From: Nocardioides baculatus | GTDB taxonomy: Bacteria > Actinomycetota > Actinomycetes > Propionibacteriales > Nocardioidaceae | DNA length: 64,000 nucleotides | NCBI RefSeq assembly: GCF_016735675.1 | Contig: NZ_JAERSG010000002.1 | Span: forward strand, 434,001 to 498,000 | Direction of reading: 5' to 3' | Shown here: one piece after another, positions 47,157-55,930 of the stretch | Layout of the letters: the number at the start of each line of letters is the position of its first letter | Position numbering within the stretch: the stretch's first letter is position 1 | Position numbers and translations under genes: made by a program | The notes under the pieces: generated by a model | Database searches by the model: none | What the model saw: only the letters and a program-made list of their open reading frames with translations | Told to the model about the DNA's origin: nothing

Positions 47157-47789
47157 ATGACGGGGACGATGAGCATGAACCAGATCATCCACGCGGCCGT
47201 GCGCCGCGACGTGGCCCGGACCGGGCAGGCGCTGCGCGGCATGCGCGACGGGGACGGTGACCGAGCACGACAGATCCAGACGGCCTGGGGCAACCTGGTC
47301 CGCGAGCTGACGCACCACCACGAGGCCGAGGACGAGCTGCTGTGGCCGTTCCTCCAGTCGCGCGGCGTGGCGCTGTCGCTCCTCGAGGAGATGGAGGCCG
47401 AGCACGTCGCGATGAAGTCGGCCCTCTCGTCGGTGAGCGCGAGCCTCGCGTCGCTCGTCGCGGCGCCGACCGCGGCCAACGCCAGTGCCGCGGCCGACGC
47501 GGTCGATCGGGCCGAGGTCGTCATCAACGGCCACCTCGAGCACGAGGAGCGCGACGTCGAGGCACCGATGGGCGACCTCGAGAGCGACCCGGAGTTCAAG
47601 GAGCTGGCCAAGAAGCTGCGCCCCGCGAGCATGGTCGACGCCGCCAACGCGCTCGCCTGGATGGACGACGGCGCGGGGGAGCGGGAGCGTACGGCGCTCC
47701 GGTCCACCATCCCCGGCCCGGTCGTCGCGGTGCTGACCAAGGTCGTCGCCCGCCGTTACAACCGCGAGGTCGCCCCGGTCTGGCGCTGA
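47157..47789 (+). CDS. Hemerythrin HHE-type protein
   Basis: A 210-residue helical protein. Ligand-like residues: NQIIHAAVRRD, ELTHHHEAEDELLWPFL, EEMEAEHVAMKSAL and GHLEHEERDVEAPMGD. This matches the diiron hemerythrin-like family, which senses or stores O2, NO or iron. It sits 17 bp after hisH and is convergent with a zinc-ribbon gene; the reason it lies in the his region is not evident. Confidence 0.85.
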   Translation: MTGTMSMNQIIHAAVRRDVARTGQALRGMRDGDGDRARQIQTAWGNLVRELTHHHEAEDELLWPFLQSRGVALSLLEEMEAEHVAMKSALSSVSASLASLVAAPTAANASAAADAVDRAEVVINGHLEHEERDVEAPMGDLESDPEFKELAKKLRPASMVDAANALAWMDDGAGERERTALRSTIPGPVVAVLTKVVARRYNREVAPVWR

Positions 47790-48044
47790 TCAGTTCGCGA
47801 TCGCTCCGAGGTGGCCCTCGCCGACCGGCACCAGGCTCGCGTCGACCCGGCCACGGACCGACCGGGCGGTGATCATGCTCAGCACGGGCGCCACGACGGC
47901 ACTCGCGGCCACGCGCGACCCGCAGGGCTCGCACGCGTGGTGGCTGGACACCGCACGCCCCGGACCGTGCTCCACCACGCTCCGGTGCACCGTGGTCCGA
48001 CTGCAGGCGTCGCACGTGGCGACGTGGTGGATGGTCGTCTTCAT
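47790..48044 (-). CDS. Small CxxC zinc-ribbon-like protein
   Basis: An 84-residue protein with two CxxC knuckles (VATCDACSRTT and HHACEPCGSR) that could form one zinc site. The remainder is hydrophobic/basic without a known domain. The ATG at 48044 has AGGA about 11 nt upstream; ATG at 48056 is an alternative. Its stop abuts the hemerythrin-like gene's stop. Unknown function. Confidence 0.5.
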   Translation of the reverse strand: MKTTIHHVATCDACSRTTVHRSVVEHGPGRAVSSHHACEPCGSRVAASAVVAPVLSMITARSVRGRVDASLVPVGEGHLGAIAN

Positions 48045-48110
48045 GCCGTCGAGCATCCTGCCGGGGCGTGGGGTCGGGGCGGGATCGTCGTAGAACCACC
48101 CGATGTGATG

Positions 48111-48124
48111 GTGACGTGGGTCAC
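48111..48124. promoter_or_regulatory. CRP-like site GTGACGTGGGTCAC
   Basis: GTGA-N6-TCAC, the same core as at 33247-33260 but without the central TA. It lies 67 bp upstream of the zinc-ribbon start and between two minus-strand genes. Confidence 0.3.
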
Positions 48125-48149
48125 GACATGGCCCGAAGGTGCGCGGACT

Positions 48150-48680
48150 TTACCGACGACCATGCTCCGACCGGCCGACCCCGTGCTCATCGGCCTCGGC
48201 CAGCCGCTTCAGGTTGAGCAGCTGCTTGCGGGCCATGACCAGGTCGCCGACCGAGACAGCAGGGGCGAGCCAGCGGCTGCCGCCCATGACGACCTTGAGC
48301 AGGAGGCGCGTCGTCCCGTCGTCCTGCCGCAGGACGACGTACGACATGTGCGCTCCCATGATCCGCGCCGTCAGCTCGCGACCGGGGTCCACCGCCACGA
48401 CGCGGCCCTGGTCGCGTCCGAGCGCTCGGGTGAAGGGGTCGCCCTTGACCGGCTCCGGCACGTCCCGCAGCTCGCGTGGCGACCTCCGGCCGAGGTTGTC
48501 GACGAGGTCGTAGGAGTACGGCGCGATCCGCACCTGGCGCACCCGCGCCCACACCGTCGCGGCGTCGGCGTGGACCGTCACACCGCGCCACGCCTCGAGC
48601 GCAGGACGGCGCACGACGTCGTCGCAGCCGTAGCGCCGCGCCACCTCCGCTTCGCTCACACCCCACCGGTCGCCGATCAC
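48150..48680 (-). CDS. SRPBCC superfamily protein
   Basis: A 176-residue protein with features of the START/Bet v1-like fold: HADAATVWARVRQVRIAPYSYDLVDN at the start, VAVDPGRELTARI, YVVLRQDDGTTRLLLKV and a C-terminal helix (DLVMARKQLLNLKRLAEADEHG). These proteins bind hydrophobic ligands. GTG start. Not part of the histidine pathway. Confidence 0.7.
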   Translation of the reverse strand: MIGDRWGVSEAEVARRYGCDDVVRRPALEAWRGVTVHADAATVWARVRQVRIAPYSYDLVDNLGRRSPRELRDVPEPVKGDPFTRALGRDQGRVVAVDPGRELTARIMGAHMSYVVLRQDDGTTRLLLKVVMGGSRWLAPAVSVGDLVMARKQLLNLKRLAEADEHGVGRSEHGRR

Positions 48681-48759
48681 GGTTCCACGCTACTGACCGC
48701 GCAGACGCGCAGGCAGTGGTCCCGCCCCGACATCCGCGCCACGCCCACCCGTCGACTCC

Positions 48760-48765
48760 TATGCT
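48760..48765 (+). promoter_or_regulatory. Candidate -10 (TATGCT) before GNAT gene
   Basis: TATGCT precedes the ATG at 48773 by 7 nt and itself contains an in-frame ATG (48761). The pattern favours a leaderless start at 48773. Confidence 0.35.
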
Positions 48766-48772
48766 GCGCGTC

Positions 48773-49312
48773 ATGGCGAGCGACGACGCTCCGGCTTACG
48801 AGGTCCGGCCCGCACGGGTGGGGGACGAGGACGGCATCTGCGCCGTCTGTCGTGCCGGGTTCGCGGAGTCGTCGGCCGGTCTGCTGTCGCCGGCCACCGT
48901 CGAGCGACGCTCGGAGGAGTACTACAACCCGGCGCGGGTGCGCCACGAGATCCTCACCGGCGGTGTCGACCACCGGTGGCAGGGGTACGTCGTGGCGGTC
49001 TCGCGTCCCGGGGACGTGCTCGGCGCTGCGGGTGGTGGCATCACGGACGGGACCGTCGGCCACCTCTACGTCCTCTACCTCGACCCGGCGCTCCGGGGGC
49101 GTGGCATCGGCACGGCCCTCCTCGACGTCGTCACCGACCAGCAGCGTGAGACAGGCGTGGTCGAGCAGTGGGTGTCGGTGACGGAGGGGAACGACCTCGG
49201 CATCCCCTTCTACCTCGCGCGCGGCTTCGTCGTCCGCGACCGGGTCGTCTACGGGACGACCGGGGAGGGGACCCCCGAGGCGTGTTCGCTGCGGATGAGC
49301 CGCCCGGTCTGA
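48773..49312 (+). CDS. GNAT family N-acetyltransferase
   Basis: A 179-residue single GNAT domain. YEVRPARVGDEDGICAVCRAGF opens the fold and the acetyl-CoA loop is YLDPALRGRGIGTALLDVV, followed by VSVTEGNDLGIPFYLARGF. The substrate is unknown. Placed 67 bp upstream of hisA on the same strand, with a separate promoter. Confidence 0.85.
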   Translation: MASDDAPAYEVRPARVGDEDGICAVCRAGFAESSAGLLSPATVERRSEEYYNPARVRHEILTGGVDHRWQGYVVAVSRPGDVLGAAGGGITDGTVGHLYVLYLDPALRGRGIGTALLDVVTDQQRETGVVEQWVSVTEGNDLGIPFYLARGFVVRDRVVYGTTGEGTPEACSLRMSRPV

Positions 49313-49367
49313 CGACCCCGCCGTCTCGCCGAGCCACCGTGCGTACGACCGTGGATTCCGTCGCTCC

Positions 49368-49373
49368 TAGGAT
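49368..49373 (+). promoter_or_regulatory. Candidate -10 (TAGGAT) before hisA
   Basis: TAGGAT ends 6 nt before the hisA ATG at 49380, in a 67-bp gap. It suggests hisA and hisF are transcribed separately from hisDCBH and without a leader. Confidence 0.5.
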
Positions 49374-49379
49374 CGGGGC

Positions 49380-50126
49380 ATGCCCAGCACTCCCGAGCAG
49401 CCCTACCTCGAGCTCCTGCCCGCCGTCGACATCAAGGGCGGACAGGCCGTCCAGCTGGTGCAGGGCGTCGACGGCTCGGAGAAGCGGTTCGGCGACCCGA
49501 TCGAGGCGGCGCTGCGCTGGCAGGAGGCGGGCGCGGAGTGGATCCACCTCGTGGACCTCGACGCCGCCTTCGGGCACGGGCACAACCGCGAGCTCCAGGC
49601 CCGGATCGTCGGCACGCTCGACATCCGGGTCGAGATGAGCGGCGGGATCCGCGACGACGAGTCGCTGGAGGCGGCGATGGCCACGGGCTGTCGCCGGGTC
49701 AACATCGGCACCGCCGCGCTCGAGCAGCCGGAGTGGTGCGCGCGGGCGATCGCGACGTACGGCGACCGGGTGGCCGTCGGCCTCGACGTGCGGGGCACGA
49801 CGCTCGCGGCGCGCGGCTGGACCCGCGAGGGCGGCGACCTCTACGAGACGCTGGCCCGCCTCGACTCCGAGGGCTGTGCACGCTACGTCGTCACCGACGT
49901 CAACAAGGACGGGATGCTCCAGGGCCCCAACCTCCAGCTCCTGCGCGACGTCTGCGCGGCCACCGACAAGCCGGTGGTCGCCAGCGGGGGAGTGACCACG
50001 CTCGACGACATCCGCGCGCTGATGGGCCTCGTCGGCGAGGGCGTCGAGGGCGCCATCGCGGGCACCGCGCTCTACGAGGGCCGGTTCACGCTCGAGGACG
50101 CCCTCGCCCTGACCAGGGGCGCCTGA
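49380..50126 (+). CDS. hisA: Phosphoribosyl isomerase HisA/PriA
   Basis: A 248-residue half-repeat beta/alpha barrel. [18 protein letters not shown] carries one catalytic Asp, [14 protein letters not shown] the other; EMSGGIRDD binds phosphate. In actinobacteria without trpF this enzyme (PriA) serves both histidine and tryptophan synthesis; whether that applies here cannot be seen in the window. Confidence 0.93.
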   Translation: MPSTPEQPYLELLPAVDIKGGQAVQLVQGVDGSEKRFGDPIEAALRWQEAGAEWIHLVDLDAAFGHGHNRELQARIVGTLDIRVEMSGGIRDDESLEAAMATGCRRVNIGTAALEQPEWCARAIATYGDRVAVGLDVRGTTLAARGWTREGGDLYETLARLDSEGCARYVVTDVNKDGMLQGPNLQLLRDVCAATDKPVVASGGVTTLDDIRALMGLVGEGVEGAIAGTALYEGRFTLEDALALTRGA

Positions 50127-50129
50127 GGC

Positions 50130-50576
50130 ATGGAGTTCTGGGAGTACCGCACCCGGCTGGCGGCCTACGTCCTGATGGTCGACGACCAGGACCGCGCGTT
50201 GCTCGCCTGGTGGAACGGCGAGGGGCACAGCGACCCCGAGTGGTCGCTGCCCGGCGGCGGGATCGACTACGACGAGTCGATCATGGCCGGCGTGGTGCGC
50301 GAGGTCTTCGAGGAGACCGGCTACCACGTCGAGCCGGGCGCGCTGCTGGCCGAGCACCACTTCACGGCTCAGGGGCGGAGCTTCGACGGCCCGTTCAAGT
50401 CGCAGCGGTTCGTCTTCGAGGCGACCATCACCGGTGGTGAGCTCGGGACCACCGAGGTCGACGGCTCGACCGACTACGCGCGGTGGGTGCCCCTGGTCGA
50501 GCTCGAGGGACAGCCGCGCTCGGAGATCGTCGACATCGCCCTCGCCGCCCGCGAGAAGAAGGTGGCCAGCCGATGA
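50130..50576 (+). CDS. Nudix hydrolase
   Basis: A 148-residue protein with a complete Nudix box at residues 43-65 ([20 protein letters not shown], then TGY). The substrate is a nucleoside diphosphate linked to another group, identity unknown. It begins 4 bp after hisA and overlaps hisF by 4 bp (ATGA), so it is co-translated with both. Confidence 0.9.
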   Translation: MEFWEYRTRLAAYVLMVDDQDRALLAWWNGEGHSDPEWSLPGGGIDYDESIMAGVVREVFEETGYHVEPGALLAEHHFTAQGRSFDGPFKSQRFVFEATITGGELGTTEVDGSTDYARWVPLVELEGQPRSEIVDIALAAREKKVASR

Positions 50577-51346
50577 CCCTCGCGATCCGCGTGATCCCGT
50601 GCCTCGACGTCGACGGCGGCCGCGTCGTCAAGGGCGTGAACTTCCAGGGGCTCCGCGACGCCGGTGACCCCGTCGAGCTCGCCCGGCTCTACGACGCCGA
50701 GGGCGCCGACGAGCTCACCTTCCTCGACATCTCCGCCTCCCACGAGGGCCGTGCCACCACGATGGAGGTGGTCAGCCGCTGCGCGGAGGAGGTCTTCGTC
50801 CCGCTCACCGTGGGAGGCGGCGTCAGCAGCGTCGACGACGTCGACCGGCTCCTGCGCGCCGGGGCGGACAAGGTCGCGGTCAACACTGCCGCGATCCACC
50901 GGCCCGAGCTGGTCGCGGAGATCGCCGACCGGTTCGGCAACCAGGTGCTGGTGCTGAGCGTGGACGCACGTCGCGCCACGTCGGCGGAGCAGCGCACCGC
51001 GAGCGGTTTCGAGGTCACCACCCACGGCGGCCGCAAGAGCGCCGGTCTCGACGCGATCGAGTGGGCCGTCCGGGCCGCCGAGCTGGGAGCAGGGGAGATC
51101 CTGCTCAACGCGATGGACGCCGACGGCACGACCGACGGCTTCGACCTCGAGCTGATCCGGGCCGTGCGCCGCGAGGTGAGCATCCCGGTCATCGCGAGCG
51201 GGGGAGCGGGCGCGGTCGAGCACTTCCCGCCGGCCGTCGAGGCAGGCGCCGATGCCGTGCTCGCGGCGACCGTCTTCCACTTCGGGACGCTCAGCATCGC
51301 CGACGTCAAGGCCGGTCTGTCCACGGCGGGTCATCCGGTCCGCTGA
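50573..51346 (+). CDS. hisF: Imidazole glycerol phosphate synthase cyclase subunit HisF
   Basis: A 257-residue barrel: [20 protein letters not shown] with the catalytic Asp, [21 protein letters not shown] and [17 protein letters not shown] with the second Asp. With HisH it makes IGP and AICAR. Confidence 0.96.
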   Translation: MTLAIRVIPCLDVDGGRVVKGVNFQGLRDAGDPVELARLYDAEGADELTFLDISASHEGRATTMEVVSRCAEEVFVPLTVGGGVSSVDDVDRLLRAGADKVAVNTAAIHRPELVAEIADRFGNQVLVLSVDARRATSAEQRTASGFEVTTHGGRKSAGLDAIEWAVRAAELGAGEILLNAMDADGTTDGFDLELIRAVRREVSIPVIASGGAGAVEHFPPAVEAGADAVLAATVFHFGTLSIADVKAGLSTAGHPVR

Positions 51347-51361
51347 CGCGGCGCGGAGTCG

Positions 51362-51367
51362 TACGAT
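51362..51367 (+). promoter_or_regulatory. Candidate -10 (TACGAT) of the ABC importer operon
   Basis: TACGAT ends 6 nt before the ATG at 51374. No Shine-Dalgarno is found between hisF and this gene. Confidence 0.5.
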
Positions 51368-51373
51368 TCCGGC

Positions 51374-52288
51374 ATGCTGAAGACCTCCGGGCGCGCAGCG
51401 TCGCGCCGCCTCGCCCTCGCCGCCCTCGCGACCGTCACCTTCGCCGCCACCGCGTGCGCCCCGACCGACGAGGCCGACACCGGGAGCGACGCGAGCGACT
51501 CGTCGTCCGAGTCGACGTCGGAGACCCCGGCCGCTGACGCGTGCACGCCCGACACGCTGGAGACCGTCGCCGACGGCACCCTCACGATCGCCACCGACGA
51601 CCCGGCCTACGAGCCGTGGTTCGTCGACAACGACCCGACCAACGGCCAGGGCTACGAGTCCGCCGTGGCGTACGCCATCGCCGAGCAGCTCGGCTACACC
51701 CAGGACCAGGTCGCCTGGGTGAAGGTGCCGTTCAACAAGGTCGTCCAGCCCGGCCCGAAGGACTTCGACTTCGACGTCAACCAGGTCTCGATCACCGAGG
51801 CTCGCCGCAAGGCCGTCGACTTCTCCTCCGGCTACTACGACGTCGTGCAGACCGTCATCACCAACAAGGGCAGCGCGATCGACGGCGTGACCGCGATCGC
51901 CGACCTCGCCGACGCCAAGCTCGGCGCCCAGGTCGGCACGACGAGCTACACCGCGATCACCGACCAGATCCAGCCCTCGCAGGAGCCGGCGGTCTTCGAC
52001 ACCAACGACCAGGCCGTGCAGGCGCTCAAGAACGGCCAGATCGACGGCATCGTCGTCGACCTGCCGACGGCGTACTTCATGACCGCGGTCCAGCTCGACG
52101 ACGGCCTGATCGTCGGCCAGCTGCCCCTGCCCGACGGCGAGCCCGAGCAGTTCGGCGCCGTCCTCGGCAAGGACAGCCCGCTCACCGACTGCATCTCCGG
52201 TGCGGTCGACGCGCTGCGCGACGACGGCATCCTCGACCAGATCAGCCAGGAGTGGCTGGCCCAGCAGGGCGCTCCCGAGCTGTCCTGA
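51374..52288 (+). CDS. Amino-acid-type ABC transporter substrate-binding lipoprotein
   Basis: A 304-residue protein. Signal peptide with lipobox (TFAATACAP, Cys about 30), a Ser/Thr/Asp-rich linker, then a SBP family 3 fold: GTLTIATDDPAYEPWF, GYESAVAYAIAEQLGY, DFDVNQVSITEARRKAVDFS and LADLADAKLGAQVGTTS. Family 3 binds polar amino acids or similar solutes; ligand not assigned. Overlaps the permease by 1 bp. Confidence 0.92.
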   Translation: MLKTSGRAASRRLALAALATVTFAATACAPTDEADTGSDASDSSSESTSETPAADACTPDTLETVADGTLTIATDDPAYEPWFVDNDPTNGQGYESAVAYAIAEQLGYTQDQVAWVKVPFNKVVQPGPKDFDFDVNQVSITEARRKAVDFSSGYYDVVQTVITNKGSAIDGVTAIADLADAKLGAQVGTTSYTAITDQIQPSQEPAVFDTNDQAVQALKNGQIDGIVVDLPTAYFMTAVQLDDGLIVGQLPLPDGEPEQFGAVLGKDSPLTDCISGAVDALRDDGILDQISQEWLAQQGAPELS

Positions 52289-53160
52289 TGCCACCTGAGG
52301 CCGGCCAGGTGGACACCGCCTGGCAGCCGTCGGACGTCCAGCGCGACCGCGACGAGTGGCGGCGACGTCGCACGCTCCGCAGCGCGGCGATTGCCGCCGG
52401 CAGCACGCTGCTGCTGCTCGGCGCCATCGGGGGCGCGGTGGTCAGCTCGCCGGGATGGGAGCGGGTCCAGGAGACCTACTTCAGCTGGGACAAGGCGGTC
52501 TCGTCGTTCCCGGCGGTGCTCGACGGGCTCTGGCTCAACATCCGCGTGATGGTGGTGTGCTGGATCCTGATCCTGCTGCTCAGCCTCACCGTCGCGGTGG
52601 TGCGCACCCTGCGTGGCCCGGTCGCGTTCCCGCTGCGCCTGCTCGGGACGGCGTACGTCGACGTGTTCCGCGGCCTGCCGCTGCTCCTGGTGATCTTCCT
52701 GCTCGGCTTCGGTGGGCCGGCGCTGAGCCTCCAGGGGCTGCCGACCTCGCCGCTCTTCTGGGGTGGGACGGCACTCGTGCTGTCCTACTCGGCCTACGTC
52801 GCCGAGGTGTTCCGGGCCGGCATCGAGTCGGTGCACCCGAGCCAGCGGCTGGCCGGCCGCTCGCTCGGCCTGTCCTACGGGCAGACGTTGCGCCACGTCG
52901 TGCTGCCGCAGGCGTGGCGCCGGGTGATCCCGCCGCTGATGAACGACCTCGTCTCGCTCCAGAAGGACTCCGGCCTGATCGCGGTGCTGGGGGTCAGCGA
53001 CGCGATCCGCAAGGCGCAGATCGAGACGGCGCTCGACTTCAACTACACGCCGTACGTCGTGGCGGGCGTGCTGTTCTGCTGCCTCACGATCCCGATGGCA
53101 CGGCTCACCGACCGCTACGCCCGCAAGAAGGGCTACCACGGCGCCGGAGGCACGCTGTGA
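52288..53160 (+). CDS. Amino-acid-type ABC transporter permease
   Basis: A 290-residue protein with a cytosolic basic head and five or more helices. The ATPase-contacting EAA loop is RSLGLSYGQTLRHVVLPQAW, and DVFRGLPLLLVIFLLGFGGPAL is typical of His/Glu/Gln permeases. One permease gene only, so it likely works as a homodimer. The stop overlaps the ATPase start as GTGA. Confidence 0.93.
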   Translation: MPPEAGQVDTAWQPSDVQRDRDEWRRRRTLRSAAIAAGSTLLLLGAIGGAVVSSPGWERVQETYFSWDKAVSSFPAVLDGLWLNIRVMVVCWILILLLSLTVAVVRTLRGPVAFPLRLLGTAYVDVFRGLPLLLVIFLLGFGGPALSLQGLPTSPLFWGGTALVLSYSAYVAEVFRAGIESVHPSQRLAGRSLGLSYGQTLRHVVLPQAWRRVIPPLMNDLVSLQKDSGLIAVLGVSDAIRKAQIETALDFNYTPYVVAGVLFCCLTIPMARLTDRYARKKGYHGAGGTL

Positions 53161-53957
53161 ACACCCCACGACGTTCTTCTCCTCCGCTGCGCTCCTCCGA
53201 ACAACGCCGCGGGGACCCCGTTCCCACCGAACTCCTGCGCCTCGACGGCGTCCGCAAGTCGTTCGGCGACAACGTCGTCCTCAGCGACGTCGACCTCACC
53301 GTCGAGCCCGGCCAGTGCGTGGTGCTGATCGGTGCCTCGGGCTCCGGCAAGTCGACCCTGCTGCGGTGCGTCAACCTGCTCGAGGTCGTCGACGACGGGG
53401 TGATCACCTTCGACGGTCGCGACATCACCGACCCACGCGTCGACGGCGACGAGATCCGCTCGCGGATGGGGATGGTCTTCCAGGCCTACAACCTCTTCCC
53501 GCACCTCGACGTCATCGGCAACGTCACCCTCGCGCTGCGGCTGGTGCACGGCGTGAAGGCCGACGAGGCGCGCTCGCGCGGCCTCGCGATGCTGGAGCGC
53601 GTCGGTCTCGCGGAGAAGGCGACCGCCCGTCCCGACGACCTCTCCGGGGGCCAGCAGCAGCGCGTCGCGATCGCCCGGGCGCTCGTGGCCAACCCGCGGC
53701 TGATGCTGCTCGACGAGGTCACCAGCGCCCTCGACCCCGAGCTCGTCGGCGAGGTCCTCGACCTGCTCACCGAGCTCAAGGGCGAGGGCGTGACGATGCT
53801 GCTCAACACCCACGAGATGGGCTTCGCCCGCGACGTCGCCGACCGGGTGTGCTTCCTCCACGACGGCCGTATCCACGAGCAGGGCACGCCGGACCAGGTC
53901 ATCGGCGACCCGCAGCAGGAGCGCACCCGCGCCTTCCTCTCGCGCATCCGCTACTGA
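53157..53957 (+). CDS. Amino-acid-type ABC transporter ATP-binding protein
   Basis: A 266-residue ATPase. Walker A IGASGSGKST, Q-loop VFQAYNLFPH, signature DLSGGQQQRVAIARAL, Walker B LMLLDEVTSALDPE, H-loop NTHEMGFARDV. The first about 21 residues (TPRRSSPPLRSSEQRRGDP) precede the normal start of the fold (TELLRLDGVRKSFG) and are encoded by a 63-bp repeat element; they are probably unstructured. The GTG at 53157 overlaps the permease stop; the native start before insertion may have been the same codon. Confidence 0.95.
   Translation: MNTPRRSSPPLRSSEQRRGDPVPTELLRLDGVRKSFGDNVVLSDVDLTVEPGQCVVLIGASGSGKSTLLRCVNLLEVVDDGVITFDGRDITDPRVDGDEIRSRMGMVFQAYNLFPHLDVIGNVTLALRLVHGVKADEARSRGLAMLERVGLAEKATARPDDLSGGQQQRVAIARALVANPRLMLLDEVTSALDPELVGEVLDLLTELKGEGVTMLLNTHEMGFARDVADRVCFLHDGRIHEQGTPDQVIGDPQQERTRAFLSRIRY
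53158..53220 (+). repeat. Stop/start-overlap repeat element, copy 2
   Basis: Matches 17746-17808 and sits at the equivalent point: it begins with the TGA of the permease inside the GTGA overlap. Here the frame stays open into the ATPase, adding a basic peptide. GTTC (left) pairs with GAAC (right), where copy 1 has GTCC/GGAC. Confidence 0.8.
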
Positions 53958-54011
53958 GCGTTGGGATTCGTCCGCTGTCGGTGCGGAGGAATAGCCTGAC
54001 CGGGCTCCTTG

Positions 54012-54026
54012 GTTGCGCACAGCAAC
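54012..54026. promoter_or_regulatory. Small dyad GTTGC-N5-GCAAC before the exporter
   Basis: Perfect 5-bp arms around GCACA lie 66 bp before the GTG start of the exporter gene, downstream of a possible -10 TAGCCT (53991-53996). It could be a repressor site for the exporter; evidence is weak. Confidence 0.3.
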
Positions 54027-54091
54027 TGACGGGCGTGACGGGCGTGACGTGCCCATGACGATGTCTGGCGACGAGGAGGCGGGCGACACCG

Positions 54092-55930
54092 GTGGCCGAG
54101 GATGCGGAGCTGCGAGGCACGACGACTCTCGACGGGTTCCGCGTCCTGTGGGTGGGCGTCAAGCGTGAGCCGACGGTCTTCACCGTCGCCACGCTCGGAG
54201 CGGTGCTGTTCGGCGTCCTCACCGTCGCCGACGCGTGGGTGCTCGGCTGGTCGACCCAGCACGTCCTGATCCCCGCCTTCGAGAACGGCGAGATCGGCAC
54301 GGACCTGCTCGTGTGGGTGTTCGTCCTGTTCATGAGCGTCGCGATCCTGCGCGCCATCGGCATCGTCGCGCGGCGCCTCGGCGGCGGCATCATGTACTAC
54401 CGGATGCAGTCCCACACGCGGCGCGGCGTCACCCGGCAGTACCTCGCGCTCCCGATGGAGTGGCACCAGCGTCACCCCACGGGCCAGCTCCTGTCCAACG
54501 CGTACTCCGACGTCGAGGCGGCGTGGTCGCCGATCATGCCGCTGCCGATGGCGCTCGGCACCGTCGTGATGATGGTGGTCGCGGTCTTCCAGATGTTCGT
54601 CGCCGACGTCGTCATGGCCATCGTCGGGCTGCTGGTCTTCCCGGCCGTCGTCATGGCCAACCTGCTCTACCAGCGCTACGCCTCCCCGCTGATGACGCGG
54701 GCCCAGGGCCTGCGCGCCGAGGTCAGCGAGATCGCGCACGAGTCCTTCGACGGCGCGATGGTCGTCAAGACCCTCGGTCGCGAGACTGAGGAGACCGACC
54801 GCTTCCGGGCGAAGGCCCACGAGCTGCGCGACGTCAACATCCGCGCCGGCCGGATCCGCGCGATCTTCGACCCCGCGCTCGCCAGCCTGCCGGGCCTCGG
54901 CGTCCTCGTCGTGCTCGCCGTCGGGGTCTCGCGCGTCACCAGCGGCGCGACCAGCGCCGGCGACGTCGTCACGGTCGCCTACCTCCTCACGATCGTCTCC
55001 TTCCCGATCCGGGCCATCGGCTGGCTGCTCGGCGAGTTCCCGCGCTCGGTCGTCGGCTACCGCCGCGCCAAGGCCGTGCTCGACGCGAGCGGCGCCATGC
55101 CCTACGGCCCCGACGAGCTGCCCCGCACCGACGCCGGCGTCCTGCTGCAGGTCGAGGACCTCCACTACTCCTACGACGCCTCGACGCCGCTGCTGCAGGG
55201 CATCGACCTCGAGGTCCGGCCGGGTCGGACGGTCGCCCTCGTCGGCGCGACCGCGTCGGGCAAGAGCACGCTCACCAGCCTGCTGAGCCGGCTCGTCGAC
55301 CCAGATGCGGGCGGGATCCGCATCGACGGCCGCGACCTGCGCACGCTGCGCAAGGGCGAGCTGCCGCGCGACGTCGCCCTCGTGCCCCAGACGGCGTTCA
55401 TGTTCGACGACACGGTCCGCGGCAACGTCACCCTCGGTGCCGACGTCCCCGACGAGGAGGTGTGGAGCGCGCTGCGCACCTCGCAGGCCGACGGGTTCGT
55501 CGCCGCCCTGCCCGACGGCCTCGACACCAAGCTGGGAGAGCGGGGCACCTCGTTGTCCGGCGGCCAGCGCCAGCGGCTGTCGCTCGCCCGGGCGCTCGTG
55601 CGCCGCCCGCGCCTGCTCATCCTCGACGACGCCACCTCGGCGGTCGACCCGGAGGTGGAGGCCCGGATCCTCGCCTCGCTGCGCGACGACGTCCATGGTG
55701 CAGCCGCCTCGCTGCTCGTCGTGGCCTACCGCAAGGCCACGATCTCGCTGGCCGACGAGGTCGCCCACCTCGAGGACGGCCGGATCGTCGGGCGCGGCAC
55801 GCACGCCGAGCTGCTGGAGTCGAGCCCGGCCTACGCCCACCTCGTCAACGCCTACGAGACCGACCCCGAGGCCCACTCCGAGGCCCATCCCGAGACCGCG
55901 TCGGCCGATTCCGGGAGGGACAACGCATGA
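54092..55930 (+). CDS. Heterodimeric ABC exporter, degenerate-site half
   Basis: A 612-residue half-transporter: about six membrane helices in residues 25-310, then an ATPase domain. Walker A LVGATASGKST (385-393), signature SLSGGQRQRLSLARAL intact. The catalytic Glu after Walker B is Asp513 (LLILDDATSAVD) and the H-loop His is Tyr546 (VVAYRKATIS). These substitutions are typical of the non-hydrolysing site of heterodimeric exporters. GTG start with GAGGAGG. Overlaps the partner gene as ATGA. Confidence 0.92.
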   Translation: MAEDAELRGTTTLDGFRVLWVGVKREPTVFTVATLGAVLFGVLTVADAWVLGWSTQHVLIPAFENGEIGTDLLVWVFVLFMSVAILRAIGIVARRLGGGIMYYRMQSHTRRGVTRQYLALPMEWHQRHPTGQLLSNAYSDVEAAWSPIMPLPMALGTVVMMVVAVFQMFVADVVMAIVGLLVFPAVVMANLLYQRYASPLMTRAQGLRAEVSEIAHESFDGAMVVKTLGRETEETDRFRAKAHELRDVNIRAGRIRAIFDPALASLPGLGVLVVLAVGVSRVTSGATSAGDVVTVAYLLTIVSFPIRAIGWLLGEFPRSVVGYRRAKAVLDASGAMPYGPDELPRTDAGVLLQVEDLHYSYDASTPLLQGIDLEVRPGRTVALVGATASGKSTLTSLLSRLVDPDAGGIRIDGRDLRTLRKGELPRDVALVPQTAFMFDDTVRGNVTLGADVPDEEVWSALRTSQADGFVAALPDGLDTKLGERGTSLSGGQRQRLSLARALVRRPRLLILDDATSAVDPEVEARILASLRDDVHGAAASLLVVAYRKATISLADEVAHLEDGRIVGRGTHAELLESSPAYAHLVNAYETDPEAHSEAHPETASADSGRDNA

